Assembly (NCBI RefSeq): GCF_018294505.1
Contig: NC_057798.1
Coordinates: 370,686,656-370,750,655 of the forward strand
Direction of reading: 5' to 3'
Source: Triticum aestivum
Lineage: Eukaryota > Streptophyta > Magnoliopsida > Poales > Poaceae
DNA length: 64,000 nt
Shown here: in pieces, positions 10,198 through 22,100 of the stretch
Layout: every line of letters begins with the position of its first letter
Position numbering within the stretch: the stretch's first letter is position 1
Position numbers and translations under genes: made by a program
The notes under the pieces: model-generated
The model's database searches: none
Seen by the model: the letters and a program-made list of their open reading frames with translations, nothing else
What the model was told of the DNA's origin: nothing

Positions 10198-12452
10198 CGC
10201 GCATTCGCCTAACCCCGAATTTTTTCGATCAAAATGAAGATTTTTTAGAAAATAAGCCCAAAAAGCATCTGACCTTGAAAAGAATCACCAGTTACTTGAT
10301 CCATCCCTGCGGTAAGTGGGAACGAATGTGACAACCGATGGTAGTAGGATTTCCACAGGTTGAGCTCCTTATCTTTTGACTTTTCTAAGGATAGCCGAGT
10401 AGATATACTCAAATGGGATGAATCGAGCACGAGAAATCACTAGGCACAGGGGAGCCGTAAGGAAGAGGAGTAATATCGTTCTAAAGTTCGCGAATTCGAT
10501 TCATTTTGGAATCGATAAGTGAACACGGAATCTCGTCTTGTTCCCCTTGGTTCCGAGTCGATTTCGCTTGTCGAAATCATTCAATCCATAAGTTTTTGTT
10601 TTTTCGATCGGATTCCTTCAAGAAAGTATCGGAAAGCAAAAAGGGACTCGTTCACCGTATCACGTCCAATACAGCTATGCCACAAGTTGACCTAACCAAT
10701 TGGTAAACAAAACCCAAGTTAACGGATCGACCTAGGAATAGGATGAATAGAACCATTGAATCGTCACCCAATGGAGCAGAGAGCCTTCCTTTAAGAAAGA
10801 AATAACTCCCTACAACAACCGTGTTTCGAAACTCGATTCATTATCATACGATAAATTGCATGAAAAGAACCTTCATTCCTACAGAGAGGTTGAAGCTAAG
10901 TTTCAAGACCTAGTACGGGCAAAGCGCAGTTCAAAACCGAAAGGATCAAAGAAAAGGGAATATCATGAAGGTAAGCACATTCTATTTTTCTTAATTGACA
11001 AAGCAAAGGGAGTTATCAACCCTTTTTTCTGAAACCCTATAACGGCTAGTTCCCAATGCTCGGCTTCCTACCTCCTCTAACAAAATCAAAGGTAATATCC
11101 TCCGTTTTCCAAGAAGATAAGTTCTACGGCAAAGGATGTCAACGGAACAGTTTCGGCAAAGGCAAAGCCCGGGAGAAATCCAATAGCGTATGGCGATAAT
11201 GTCATCCCCACCGAATCCTCATCTTCAAAGCATTTTCTTGCAAGGGCCTATCGCGAAAGAACTCAAGCCAATACTTTTTCATTTTCATGTAGTAGATCCT
11301 AGGAAACATACGTACGAGATATTTACAACCCTTCTTTGGCAAGGGTATCCGGTAAAAGGAGGACGGTTCCTAATCTTTTGATCGGCAAAGGGTTCGATGC
11401 ATTAGTTTTCGACTATGAACGAGTCAATCAGCTAGATCTACTTATGGCAAACGACACCTTCCTTTCCCAGCCAATGGTACGTAAGGTAATGGTTGTTCTT
11501 GAAGTTCAGATCAGGGAATACCCTAGGTTTCGGCTTTTTCCACGGTTCCGTAACGGTAGGTTTCGGCTCCTCACTACATCCCTTCCGCTCCTACTAAGGA
11601 CGCTGCTGAACCGATAGAATTTGCCGAGCGAGCACAACTATAACTTATGGTATTTGACCAGTGTTAAGCATTAGCCATCCAGGGAATGAAACTATGCGAC
11701 TACCTGCGCTGTCACACGGCTCCATTTGTCGAAGAAAGGGATAACTGCCATTAAGGCAATGAAATTGACGAGGAAGAGTCAGGAGTTTGGCTGCGCCAAA
11801 GCAGAGGAACGGAGGGAAGCAGCCGCCGCTGCACGGGTCCTGCGCATTATCAAAACCAGGCAATGTAGTCAATGAACAAAAGTTTCGTTTACCACTGGGG
11901 TTCTTCATATGCACAGTCAGCTCAGGTAACGTCCAGAGGTGTTAATACAAAGCAAGAATTGGATTCTAAGCATTGCCATTTCGTGTTCAGAAGTCTGAAG
12001 CACATCATTTGCGGGAAGCAGCGAGGAAGAAAAGCGTACCGTATTGACGGTAGTGCAGAATGATCTCCGTCACGATATCGTACGTATCTCCAGAGCACGA
12101 ACGTACGGTATACAATCGAGTTGCCCGACGTCGGACACAAAAAACTTTCGAGCACCCTGTTCATTTAGCCTCTTAATCGATGGAAAGAAAATAGAGGTCT
12201 GCAGCAAACAAGAGCAAGCGACACTAAACTACAGTAGTGATAAATTGGTGGAACCTTCTGATAAAATGACAGATTGGAAACCAACACGTCCAGAAAGTCT
12301 GAAGGATAAGGCTTCTCTCGTCCAAAGAACAGTACTGAAGGCGAAAGATACTCCAAAATATGTCATTGGATCCAGCTGCAACAATGAAGAGCACCGTCTT
12401 GAAGAAATCACTTGCTGCTTCCTCCACCATGTTCTCCAGTATCTGGTCTTTT
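10198..12452. other. Spacer, no gene recognised
   Basis: Mitochondrial-spacer-like sequence. An open frame on the plus strand at 12044-12460 (about 138 codons) reads plausibly but resembles nothing I know and overlaps the RNA-polymerase relic on the other strand. Confidence 0.35.
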
Positions 12453-12540
12453 CGAAGTAGCTTATTAGCTGATAAGCACTAGCTGAGGCATCTAGCTGAT
12501 GAGGTAATCTCTGCATATAATACCAACCAAGTTGGTTGTT
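12453..12540 (-). pseudogene. Linear-plasmid-type RNA polymerase relic (motif A fragment)
   Basis: The minus strand reads YYMQRLPHQLDASASAYQL then ISYF. DASASAYQ matches motif A of single-subunit phage-type RNA polymerases, where the Asp binds catalytic metal, in the form found in plant mitochondrial linear plasmids. The same motif recurs at 41.3 and 42.1 kb, where longer flanking polymerase sequence supports it. Here only ~30 codons remain and the frame then runs into unrelated sequence. Confidence 0.6.
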
Positions 12541-13658
12541 GTTACTACATGCTGCGAGCATTTGGGAAAATGACAGAAACATAAAATGGGTTTCTAGCTG
12601 CATAAGCACAATTATACAGAAAGCAGTCTCCTTTATTCGTATCTGGGGAAAGGGCTGGTTCTCCAAATTCTCTTTAAAGAATGTTAAAGCAGTACTATAA
12701 TTTTCTGGTGAAATGGAAAGTGGTTGCTACCATATTGTTTGTAGTGATTACATCATAATCCTCATCTTCAAAGCAAGGCTATCCACCAGGGCTTCCAATG
12801 CTAGGCTAACCTCGGCAAAGAACCCAAGGGATTTGCAAATTCTTGAATCGATAGACTTTCGTACAACGGCAAACAAACAGACGCGATAGAGGGTTTTACG
12901 CTACTTCACAGTCAGCAGCAAGAGTGGATGGTATAACTCTAGCCAGCAGGCGGGAGGGAACGAAGCTCTTTCCTGATCTTGAGCTAGAATCCCTGACGTT
13001 GGTTGATTTAGCTGTGGTGTAGCTTAGGATCTTAAAGCTATGCAGCTGGGTTGATCCCTATCAATGGAATGGAGCTTATCAACTCATGAATAGCATGGAT
13101 CGCCTTCTACTATACCGGGCTAAGGTGCAACAATGGAAGCATACCATGGATAATCCAGAGATACATCCTACCTATGCCGAGAGCACAAAGATCAAGCTAA
13201 GTAAACATGTCTAGTTAAAGCCCACTGGAGTAAGGAAAATACAATAGGTTGCTTTTTTCCCACCATACCTGGCAATGATTGGTATCCCTTGATATGTTAA
13301 CACAAACTAACCAGTTGTCCCTTCCCCTATAGGGGTTTCCTATATGGATTCGTTCCCCTGAGCATCTTCCATGCATTGACGTATATGAGCGTAGTTATCA
13401 GGTACGCCGGGAGATGGATTCTATCCCCGGGGATAGTGATTGATGGCATAGAGTTTTGGTAGAAAACTCGTATCAAAATCATACCAAAAGAAAGTCTCGA
13501 TTCGAGGAACGGAATACAGGTCCATGATAGAACACAGACCGGTAAGAGAAAGGAAAGTAAGCATAGTCTTCATTGAACCGGAAGAACAATTAGATTTTCC
13601 GTCAACAAAGTAACGCTGTGCAAACTCATCTGATCCCTGTTTGGGACTTCTTCTTCAT
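12541..13658. other. Spacer, no gene recognised
   Basis: No open frame resembling a known protein on either strand. Confidence 0.35.
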
Positions 13659-13727
13659 GTCACGAGCCAGAATCGAACCGACACTTTCCAGATGCATGGT
13701 CCGGATAGATACCTATCAGATCGCGAC
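13659..13727 (-). tRNA. tRNA-like element, identity unclear
   Basis: On the minus strand GTCGCGA and TCGTGAC pair as a 7-bp acceptor stem, CCGGA and TCTGG pair as an anticodon-type stem, and GTGTCGGTTCGATTC provides a T-arm. The loop CCATGCA lacks the usual U before the anticodon and the D-arm is short, so it is probably a tRNA-like element and not an active tRNA. A second copy is at 41923-41991, and the 5' leader (CAAGAGGAGACC / GAAATCAAAG region) is shared with it and with 45354-45413. Confidence 0.5.
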
Positions 13728-13845
13728 TTTGATTTCTTAGTTCAAGAGGAGACCTCCCTTTCCTAGCGACTTTGTTTACTCATCGCTAGTAAGACTGTCT
13801 GCTGATCCCAGGAGATCAGGACTCGTACAAGTATCTGACGTGATT

Positions 13846-13919
13846 AGGCAGGGACATGATTCGAACCTGCAGTCTTCAGGTCATGAGCCTGATGAGTTGA
13901 CCAATTCCTCTCCCTCGCT
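13846..13919 (-). tRNA. trnfM: tRNA-fMet (CAU), mitochondrial type
   Basis: The minus strand folds as a 74-nt tRNA: acceptor beginning AGCGAGG, D-arm GAGGAATTGGTCAACTC, anticodon arm TCAGG-CTCATGA-CCTGA with CAU anticodon, and T-arm with GGTTCGAATC. The A1/C72 mismatch is the hallmark of initiator tRNA, and the overall sequence is that of the native plant mitochondrial trnfM. Acceptor position 5 appears mismatched (A opposite C), suggesting mild decay after transfer. It lies about 830 bp downstream of nad1 exon c on the same strand. Confidence 0.85.
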
Positions 13920-14069
13920 TCTTCCCCTGATCTTTCTTTCCCTCTTCCCATAAACATTGATTCTCTCTCCTAACCACTCTTAAATATGTGAAATACACGG
14001 AATCGATCCAAAACTACAAGCAAGGGAATCAACTCTTATTGCCGTAAAGGAAAAATAACCCCTTTCCTT

Positions 14070-14076
<7 letters not shown>

Positions 14077-14143
<67 letters not shown>
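14077..14143 (+). repeat. (AT)n microsatellite
   Basis: A nearly pure AT dinucleotide tract of about 66 bases between trnfM and nad1. Such long AT arrays are more typical of nuclear DNA than of plant mitochondria and may have expanded after insertion. Confidence 0.95.
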
Positions 14144-14145
<2 letters not shown>

Positions 14146-14384
14146 AGGAACAAGTAGCCTTCGCCACCTACTCCTGAATTAAGGGAACGCGAGAAATCTT
14201 TCTCTATGTCAATTCAAAACAAAACAAACGGACGACTGAATCTAAAGTCTACTAGAGAGAAGATTGGCTCGAACGTCAACTACGGATTGCTCTATCCAAC
14301 CAACACATACCGTTTGCTATGATATTGTTTTGCTTTACCCAACTCCCCTTTTTGATAACAAGGCAAAAACCTCCGACCCGACAT

Positions 14385-14546
14385 TCATGAGTTTCGAATG
14401 AAGAATGAAGAGTGCCCTGCCCCTCTTTTTTTCCCTAAATCTTGGATTTGGAAGTTGGTAAAGACCCACCCCTTGTTTAAGTCAGAATGAGTCCCCAAGA
14501 CATTGGCTTCCACCAACAGTGAACTATTAAGGATCACATCCCGCGC
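14385..14546 (-). other. nad1: nad1 trans-spliced intron c/d, 5' half
   Basis: Immediately after exon c on the minus strand the sequence is GCGCGGGATGTGATCC, which fits the 5' end of a group II intron (G-GCG type). In plant mitochondria the intron between nad1 exons c and d is split and spliced in trans. The partner 3' half precedes exon d near 54.1 kb on the opposite strand. The extent of the half-intron towards lower coordinates is not defined; the region down to ~13950 is otherwise unassigned. Confidence 0.7.
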
Positions 14547-14738
14547 ATATTCTACATTATAGCCTGCAACTAATTCAGCTTCCACTTCTGGGAGATCAGA
14601 CGGAGCTCGATTAGTTTCTGCTAGACGAGGAATAAGGAACATAACCAATACGGGGAACAAGGGAATATCGGACCATATCTGCTTTTGCGCCATGACAATC
14701 TCACTCGAATTACAGGGACCTACACATATTAGTACAGT
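14547..14738 (-). pseudogene. nad1: NADH dehydrogenase subunit 1, exon c
   Basis: A 192-bp exon starts ACTGTACTAATATGTGTAGG after the intron and ends at TATAATGTAGAATAT before GCGCGG. It encodes the central part of Nad1, a membrane-arm subunit of respiratory complex I at the quinone end, with [15 protein letters not shown] and [10 protein letters not shown]. Several residues appear in pre-editing form (e.g. [14 protein letters not shown]), as expected for genomic mitochondrial DNA. It lies downstream of exon b on the same strand, separated by a cis group II intron of about 1.4 kb. As a nuclear copy without exons a and e, and with exon d 40 kb away, it cannot make Nad1. Confidence 0.9.
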
Positions 14739-16160
14739 ATACCGGGGTCCCCGGCCAGAACCACACGTGCAAGTTTCCCTGCATGTGGCTCGTCCGTGCT
14801 TTTATCCGAGGCGCTGCCTGCGACTCTGCATGGGAGAAGAGGTCTGAATTGCAAACTTTCGTGTTCAGAGCATTGCATTGTCTAAGGGAGTAGGGTGAGT
14901 AAGCTGCGCCTACCAAGCTAAGCTTTCGTCGAAAAGGCATCACTGCTTCCTTTTCGGCGCCCGCCCTTTATTTAGATGTTGGGGCAAGGCAAGCCCAAGG
15001 AAAGTCTAGGTTGGCGCTCCATCTCGGCCGGCATCCTGCTCTCGAGAGGGTGTGGTCCTTGAGCGAACTAGTCATGTGCTGTGTTGCCCCAACGCAGGGG
15101 CATTTGGTGAGGAGCTACGGTCCGGTGGTTGACAAGCCACTGATCGGAGGCGACTGGACTGGAGTGCTTTCATCAAATGATGCATGTGGGCTGAGCCATT
15201 CCCATCCCAAGTGGTGGCCCGATTCGGCCTGGCCTGGTCGGAAAGAGATTCTAAATCTCAAATATGCGCACCGAGAATAGATATCTATGTTAGCTAGCGG
15301 GGGAGGGCTTTCCCCTGGTAGTCCCGCTGCGTCCTCTGACAGTCCGTCTCGTCTCATCTTTCTTTGGCTATACTTGTAGCCAGCCATATTAGCTCCACAT
15401 TCCACCCTTTTTGATTTCTGACGAAAAAGGCAGTCATCAGTCGCCCCCTTTCCTATTTAGCTTTGCTTGCTGCCTATTATGAGAATAGGTCCTGGTTCAA
15501 GCGGCCCGCCTTTCATCATCATCTATACCAGCTGCCACGCACGATCCCATAGGAACGATTTCATCGCCCTAAGAAGCAGAACGCGCCATCACCTACAGCC
15601 CTTTCCTCTGCCGGGGACTTTCACGAAATGAAAACGGGCGGCATCATCGTATGCTCGACATTAGTTGCCCTGGTGTATATCCCGGAGTACTCCTATGGCC
15701 GATCTGTCACCCATACATGAAGGCCTTGGCCCCGTCCCGTGTGGAGAATTCCCCCCTTACGGCACGGCTTAGTCTGTTATTTTATTTTGTCAGAGTGGAT
15801 TCGGACCGCCACTTCTCTAAAAGCATGGTTCTTGCCTCCCTCTCTCCTCCCTCCTTGGAGCTCGTCCATTCGTTGGGTGATCCCTTGCTCCCACGTTCGA
15901 GTGTTTGCTCATCGTTTAGGCCGGTGAGTGACATTTTTGCTCATTGCAGTCGCCTCCGGGGTTCTTCGCACCTGGGTAGTACCAGGACCCTTGTGCCCCG
16001 GACTGCACTGCCCACCCTATGACCCAAAACTCAAAATGAGCCTTGCAACGAGACGCGGACATTCCTCATGCTGTGGTTCCCTCCGGTCCGTTCCCGGGTT
16101 GGGTTAGGGGAAGATCCGAGCGATTGCTTTCGCGGATCCAAACGTGCTCACAAGGCGCAC
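14739..16160 (-). other. nad1: nad1 group II intron b/c (cis)
   Basis: It starts with GTGCGCC right after exon b (group II GUGYG rule) and ends just before exon c. A well-formed 34-nt domain V hairpin is at 14758-14791 (GAGCCACATGCAGGGAAACT...GTGTGGTTC on the minus strand), with a short domain VI-like segment before the splice site. Open frames within this stretch on either strand are intron sequence. No maturase is encoded. Confidence 0.85.
14758..14791 (-). other. Group II intron domain V
   Basis: Stem GAGCCACATGC...GTGTGGTTC with a GGGAAACT internal/loop region: the catalytic hairpin of the nad1 b/c intron, correctly placed about 20 bases from the 3' splice site. Confidence 0.85.
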
Positions 16161-16242
16161 AATAAGAATAAGACCAATAGAGACTTCATAAGGGACCATT
16201 TGAGCTGTAGATCGTAATGCTCCTAGAACAACATATTTCGAA
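16161..16242 (-). pseudogene. nad1: NADH dehydrogenase subunit 1, exon b
   Basis: The 82-bp exon reads (S)[19 protein letters not shown] then SIGLILI, matching the Nad1 segment [30 protein letters not shown] for MVS and nearby changes are partly unedited codons and partly real substitutions. The 3' boundary is set by the intron start GTGCGCC and the 5' boundary by exon length and the trans-splicing acceptor. It is about 950 bp downstream of rps13 on the same strand, the arrangement known for nad1 b-c in flowering-plant mitochondria. Confidence 0.85.
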
Positions 16243-17191
16243 TATAGAGGACATTCCCAACAATCCACGAGAATATCATACCCAACTATGAATCATACGA
16301 GCACATCCTCTGTCACCCCCACCGCGCATACGGCTCTATACCCCAACCCAACTTGCTCTGGCCCTGGGTCCTCCCGCATCTCTTCCTCGGTAAGCGGACC
16401 GTGGAAGCTGGGGAGTATCCGCTTGGGACTGATAGAAAACAGCATATCTTTTCCCTCCCGACCCCTATAAAAATCTAGTGGAAGTCCGGTCGCGTCGGAG
16501 ACATCTTTATCTGATTTTGAGGCTTCGTCGTCCGGCTCCTCCAAAATTATGTTAGGATCGACTGGCTCATCCTCATCATCCGAAAAGAAAATAGAGACAA
16601 AACAGATTGGTTTCAATGACATATCTAATCAGACTGAAATTGATGTCGAAGACACGATCATTCACATCAATTGAAGCAGGCAGGAAGGGCGCGGAAGCTA
16701 CCATTTAAGGAATGCAATGCAAGCAAGGTAGCTTGCTTACTCTCCATCTAGCGTGCGTTAGCGGCAAGGAAGGAGGCATTGGAAAGACTAGACCATACAC
16801 ATTAATTAGTATAAGAAAGAGGCATTCGGGAAGCGACTAGTCGCTTCTGGCGAAGCTTAACAAAGGCCGACTACTACATAGAGACAACTACTACCAGTCA
16901 TGAGCGATAGTGAAGCCGTCAGAGGCAGAAGCTATCGCTTGACGGATGAAGCCGAGCCGATACGATAGGCGGGCGAAGTGAGCGAGACCAAGACGGGCCA
17001 GGCGTGGAGTGGCGAAGGGGGCCTACTATATGTTTACGTGATTAGTAAGCGGTTCAAGACATCGAACGAAAAATCAAGTGAACTAATGAACAGTGTGATT
17101 GATCAGACAAGTACCAAGGAGCAAGAAAACGTATGCACTTTAGCAAGGGATGAGCGCGAAATCCGTTGCTTGTTCTTTTGGTAGCCTTCTT
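16243..17191 (-). other. nad1: rps13-nad1 exon b spacer with the 3' half of trans-intron a/b
   Basis: The part next to exon b should be the 3' half of the trans-spliced intron a/b. A 110-codon minus-strand open frame at 16293-16622 lies here and is probably intron-derived. Around 16840-16960 the sequence resembles ~33410-33520 (GCTTCTGGCGAAGCTTAAC and CTACATAG motifs), a dispersed mitochondrial repeat. Confidence 0.55.
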
Positions 17192-17542
17192 TCATTTCCG
17201 AATTTGCTTGCGAGCAATCCTTGCATTAGTATGAGTTCGTTGACCGCGTAAGGGCGATCCATCTTGATGACGAATTCCACGATAACGAGAAATAGAAATT
17301 AATCGTTCGATGTCTGCTCGTTCTCCCCTCTTCAATTCCCAATGAACAACATGATCTTGAGCTATCATTTGTTCAATTTGGTCGATCTGATACTTAGTTA
17401 ACTCATTCATCTTGATGTTCCCACTGATACCTAATCGATAACGAAGCTGAATGGCTTTTTTCGGTCCAATTCCATCCATTTTTGTTGAGGCAATTCTTAC
17501 TTGTTCATCGGGAAGTGATCTAGCTCCTGAGATATATGACAC
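17192..17542 (-). CDS. rps13: Mitochondrial ribosomal protein S13
   Basis: An uninterrupted 116-codon frame covers the whole of mitochondrial RPS13, a small-subunit protein at the head of the ribosome that contacts 23S rRNA and the P-site tRNA. The helix-hairpin-helix region is clear (MDGIGPKKAIQLRYRLGI), as is the basic C-terminal tail (RGIRHQDGSPLRGQRTHTN, ARKQIRK). Length and end match the family. The start codon is GTG where the plant gene has ATG, followed by SYISGARSLPDEQVRI; this may be a decay mutation of the nuclear copy. The gene sits between the atp6 3' part and nad1 exon b on the same strand, a real mitochondrial linkage. It is the only full-length mitochondrial protein frame in the window. 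Expression here is unlikely. Confidence 0.9.
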   Translation of the reverse strand: MSYISGARSLPDEQVRIASTKMDGIGPKKAIQLRYRLGISGNIKMNELTKYQIDQIEQMIAQDHVVHWELKRGERADIERLISISRYRGIRHQDGSPLRGQRTHTNARIARKQIRK

Positions 17543-17696
17543 TCTTTATCCTTATCTTTTCCTGGTCTTCTCGGCTGGAAGCTACAATCTACACCTCTCC
17601 AAACACAAACGCAATATCTTGAGTACCCGGAACCATGTTTAGTCCTGCAAAAGCGCAGCTGTAGCCCCCCTAGAATCTTCGGCTCCTCGTTTTTAT
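17543..17696 (-). other. atp6-rps13 spacer
   Basis: Short intergenic spacer between the atp6 stop and rps13. An open frame through it is not recognised as a gene. Confidence 0.6.
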
Positions 17697-17945
17697 TCAA
17701 TTATGAAATGACTCATTTTGATGGAGATTTGTAGCATCATTCAAGCAAATACAAATTGAGATCGTAGAAACATGAGCTTGTGATATAGCTACACCAAATT
17801 CCAGACCGGTTAATGCTAGAACTATAAATAACGGACCAAGATCTCCTATGAAATAGAAAATATTATTAAGAAATAGCATAGTCCAAGCAAACCCACTTAA
17901 AATCTTTACTAAACTATTACCGACCATCATATTAGCAAATAAACA
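17697..17945 (-). pseudogene. atp6: ATP synthase subunit a, 3' part
   Basis: The C-terminal ~78 codons of mitochondrial ATP6, the proton-channel subunit of FO. The frame reads LFANMMVGNSLVKILSGFAW, then two hydrophobic segments (FIGDLGPLFIVLALTGLEF; VAISQAHVSTISICI) and the typical plant end NDATNLHQNESFHN. Upstream of LFANMM the match stops and the frame carries stops, so everything 5' of this, including the essential arginine helix, is missing. Substitutions against the usual sequence (GNSLVK for GHSLVK, LEFGVA for LELGVA, CLND for YLND) point to pseudogene drift or unedited sites. Confidence 0.88.
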
Positions 17946-18689
17946 TACTTAGTGACTAGCTCAAGTGCATTTGATTGCAAAAAAGACTGGCATTGACTCC
18001 GGGTCAAATCTACAGGAGGCGTGCAAATCAAATGCGAAAGAAAGGAAAACATTTTTGTTTCTTCTGCTTCAATGCCGTGATATACTCAGGATGTTTACGA
18101 TACCTACCCATTAATTGCTCTAACTTCTCGTGGTTCACCCCTAGCTATGCCCGCTTCTATGAAATTCCAAATTCTGCTTGCAAGCTCATCAAAGCTAGGC
18201 AACTCTTTGTCAGTGATTTCATGCCTACCAAGCAGGTACACTCTAATGTATACACCCTTTAAGAAAAGAAATCCTTCTCGTATTCTGCTGCTTTTTTGAT
18301 TCATTTTATCCCAATAATAGCATAGACATCATATATTTATTCTTGCAAGCTCAAGTGCTTGATTGTTGACAAATTCTTCTCTCAGCAGGGCACCTCAGGT
18401 ACCTGTCTATAGTTTCCTGTCTTGAAGGGGGGCGACGCAGCTATTTTCTTTAACAACACGTCATTCAACGAAGTGTTTCGTTATTTGGTCATCATTAAAA
18501 AGTTTCTAGTGATAAAGTGAGCCTATTATATTAAGTTTAGAGGATTCTCCTAACGTGATGAGTTTAGTTTCTCACTTTTAAAGATCACTGGTGGCAATGG
18601 TACTTCCTTTTATGCAACAACTCATGTATGTACCATTTGGTAATTGGAGTTTGATAAGACCATGGATCCTTATATACAAAACATACTTG
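17946..18689. other. Spacer upstream of the atp6 fragment
   Basis: A minus-strand frame at ~18104-18304 is open but unrecognised. The remainder is T-rich spacer. Confidence 0.35.
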
Positions 18690-19125
18690 GCCAACTAAGG
18701 CCCTGCAGTCCAATGTCCGATATGGGCAGCAGATACATCAACCTCCTAGAGTTTATTTTCCAATATTTGAAGGGGCCAGGTCTTGGATACAAAAGTGTGA
18801 ACATTACTTTTCGGTGTACCAAGTTACGGATTGGTACAAGGTAGAACTTTCAGCTATGCACCTTAGGGGGAGAGCTGAAAGCTGGTACAACAGTTTCTTA
18901 GTGAATAGGGGACAAGTATCTTTGCAAGAGTGAATTCAAGAGATTGTAGAGAGGTTTGAGGTAAGAAATGTGGTTGGTGTAGTTGATGAGTTTAAGCACT
19001 TGAGGCAAAGAGGAAGCCTAGAAGAGTACAAGTCACACACAATTGGCAGAATTGAGGGCTGCCATGTTGAGGTGCAATCCCTATTACGATGACAACCTTT
19101 TTTGACAAAGTTTTCTTGGGGGTAT
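18690..19125 (+). pseudogene. Ty3/gypsy retrotransposon gag relic
   Basis: The frame reads FPIFEGARSWIQKCEHYFSV, then LSAMHLRGRAESWYNSFL, IQEIVERFE and FKHLRQRGSLEEYKS, matching the capsid part of plant Ty3/gypsy Gag. A stop (TGA at 18931-18933) interrupts it, and a one-base shift near 19045 moves the continuation (LRAAMLRCNPYYDDN) into another frame. No LTR or polyprotein continuation follows. The protease-zinc knuckle relic at 39.5 kb and the integrase relic at 32.0 kb could derive from the same type of element. Confidence 0.75.
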
Positions 19126-22100
19126 TGTAAATAGAGATAGATGTTTCGTCCGGCTCTGAGAAACAATTCGGCAACCCCACTCTTCCCTTTGCCTCTTCGA
19201 CATCTATTTTTGAAACTTGATTCGGTTGAGTTTGAAGCAAGGATCTAATCAGATAACGCTTTGTTCTCCAATGAATGGAGGTGGAATAATTTATTGAGAT
19301 AGAGAAAGCTACATCTCGACTTTATTTAAACGAAAGAAAAAGGTTAGTCCTGCTCCTAGACTTCCAATTCCAAGTAGTAGTAACGGAAAGGAACAGGTTT
19401 AGGAGAACTTTTTTTATGTCTTTCTTATAGCGATCGCTGAAAGTCAGTCAATGCCCTGGCTTCAATGAATGAAGACCGATGGGCTACGAAGTGGAGATGA
19501 CGTCATCGTGTCATTGCTCGTGATGTCTTCACCAGGATTTGACTTACCAATGTGAAAGGTACCGTGCCAGTGGTTCTATCATTTAGATAGAGAGTGATCT
19601 TTCCTTCTTGTCGAAGAAAGATATGACGTTGGGAAGGGAAAGGGAGTAGAAACATTTTCGTAGCCTTGGGGCGAAGGGCTGAGAGTTCCGTGATCCAGTT
19701 CTTTGAGCATACATAGGTTGAGGATGGAACTCCTATAGCAATCGATGTGGAAAAAGGCAACAGCCGAGAAAAGCAGAAAAAGCGAGTGAGATCTTGACTT
19801 TCTATTATCATACAACATAGAAGTATTTAATCAAATCAGAAAGAGCCCTGGGATTTGACCAAAACGGCATAATTGAAAGCTCTTGTCTCAGTTGCTCGCC
19901 TAAGAAAAGGTACCAGGTTGCTCCGTGATGACGAATAAGCAACCCATCCCAATCCTTGCTTTCATAGAAAAAGGTGAATTTACTTGAATATTCGTTCAAT
20001 GACTCAATATTTAGTAATCAAATCATGCGTTTGTTAGATCATTTAGTGATAAATAAAACGAGAATAAAGAGAGAGTCCTCACCTCAATATCGACAACAAT
20101 GACCTGGCAAGTGAAGTAAAGTAAAAGCAAAGTAGAGCCCGGTTGATGTCAGATCTTAAGCTAAGCTACGGGGCCGGGAATATACTCCAGGTTGGGAGAT
20201 CTGTCCTGCCATCGGGCATGCAAGAAGCTATGTGCGCAGGGCATCAGAGGCTTACTCAAATGGAACATACGAATCCAACCTTGCCTGACTCTCTTTTTCA
20301 TACTTGCCCTCGGGATCAGTGGTAGATTCGTAACGTTATTACTCATGGGTAGCAGATGATGGATCCATTTCTGTTGAAGCAGTGGAGTGAAGAGGAGGGT
20401 TGGGTCCCGCCTCACAACGAGCCCGGGTAGCTAGATAGGTAGATAGTAGATAGCAGTCCGAATAGTGATAAAATCTGAAATAATCTTCTTCTTGATTGAA
20501 AGAAAGCTTGTGCCGGAAATAGAGAGAGTTCTGCTCTTGGTTGACATAGATTGCTCTACTCTCAAATTGACATACATAGAGTTGAAAACATACTCCTCAC
20601 AAATGATCATAGTTCACTACTAATGAGCGAGTAACTACTAACGTTATGAGCAAAAAGACGAATCTACTTGGTTCATATCATATGTTCCGCTCCGTTGACA
20701 GGTTCATATATGTACCTGATGTTCATGGAAACAACAGGATGATAATTCGTTGATGGGAAACTCACTTTGCTATGCTAGGAAACTGACTAATGAAACTAAC
20801 AAGTTCAAGTGCTCTAGTCAGGTAGTAAGCTCCAGTGGGAAGCGCTAGTCCAGATAGAAAGAATAGACAGGAGGATTGCCAGGTTGGTCCGCACAGGTGC
20901 ATATCTGTAGGTTTCAGCACGGGATTCCAGATCGTTGGTACCCGATGTTCAGTTCATGGGAATGGGAATGTAGGAAACTCTCTCTTCCGTCCGGAACATA
21001 TAGATAGATTGATTGTTGTAGCAGCAAGTCAACTAGATCCAGTGAGGAATGAGAACCTTTCCGGGGGCAAGGGGGGGGGCGAAGCTACTAGCTACTATTA
21101 CTATTGGCTATGGATGTTCTAACACGAACGGAGTCTATACGAGCAGAGGAAAGCGAAGCGTATTGGTTGGTTTGGATTTCAGAGTGCACTGGTTCTATTC
21201 TAACTAGACTCGCATCATAAGTTTGCCTGCTTTAAAATCCCGCGAAAGTACTACTGGCAGCTACTATATGAGGTTGATGCCACGAAGATTATTATATCTA
21301 CATGAAAGGAAAATGAATGGAAAGGAAAATGAATGTGAAGCAAGAGGATGTGCGCAACGTCGCGCTTGAAAGTCTTGTCTATGAAACCAAACCCTAGTTC
21401 CGTGAGGAGGAAGACTCTCTTCGGTCGAGGGATGGATGGACTAGTGCCGTAAGGATGAGTGATGCTAGAGGGAAGTAGATCAATAGGTGGCGCTTGCTTA
21501 CTGCAGTGACAAGGAAATCAAACACAGTAGTGGCCAGGCCAGTCTCAAGAATGGGTGAGTCAAGTAAACTTGCCAGTATGCCGGGAAGCCGGTAATGCTA
21601 GGGTATCTCCAGTCGAAAGGATGCCGAATCCAACTAATACGGCTACGCTTGAGGAAGAAGAGTGCTCCTACTCCTACTTATTCTTCTAAGAATAGGCCCG
21701 GTGCTAACTCCTCCTTCCGGACTGCCCTTCATCGGCACGAAAGTAAGATTGGACATGATAGACGGAAGCAGAATCGAGGCAGTATCAGTTTCCAGGTTTC
21801 GAGGAAGGAAATGTCTGCGGGGCTCTCTTATTTTCTTAAAGGATGAGTGTGTATACAACCAACCTATAATACGTATTTTCGAGGTTCCTATGCTATGGTA
21901 TCCAGGTTCCCGTCAGGGAAGGGATAGGGTGCCGTGTTTTCCACAGAACAGTCTGGTGGAATCCAGTGGTATACAGAAGCTCTGTGCCCTTCTCTTTCTC
22001 CTGCAGCAATATGAACTCAAAGGGATCCTTTCCTACCCGAGACAGTTTCATAGCTCCTACCTTTACTCTTGATTTGCGCTAGAGTGCTCGTCAGTGATCT

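Noticed and set aside
15011..16022. Several open frames on the plus strand at 15.0-16.0 kb
   Set aside because: They fall inside the nad1 b/c group II intron, whose real strand is minus.
16293..16622. 110-codon minus-strand frame upstream of nad1 exon b
   Set aside because: It lies where the 3' half of trans-intron a/b must be and resembles no protein; probably intron sequence.
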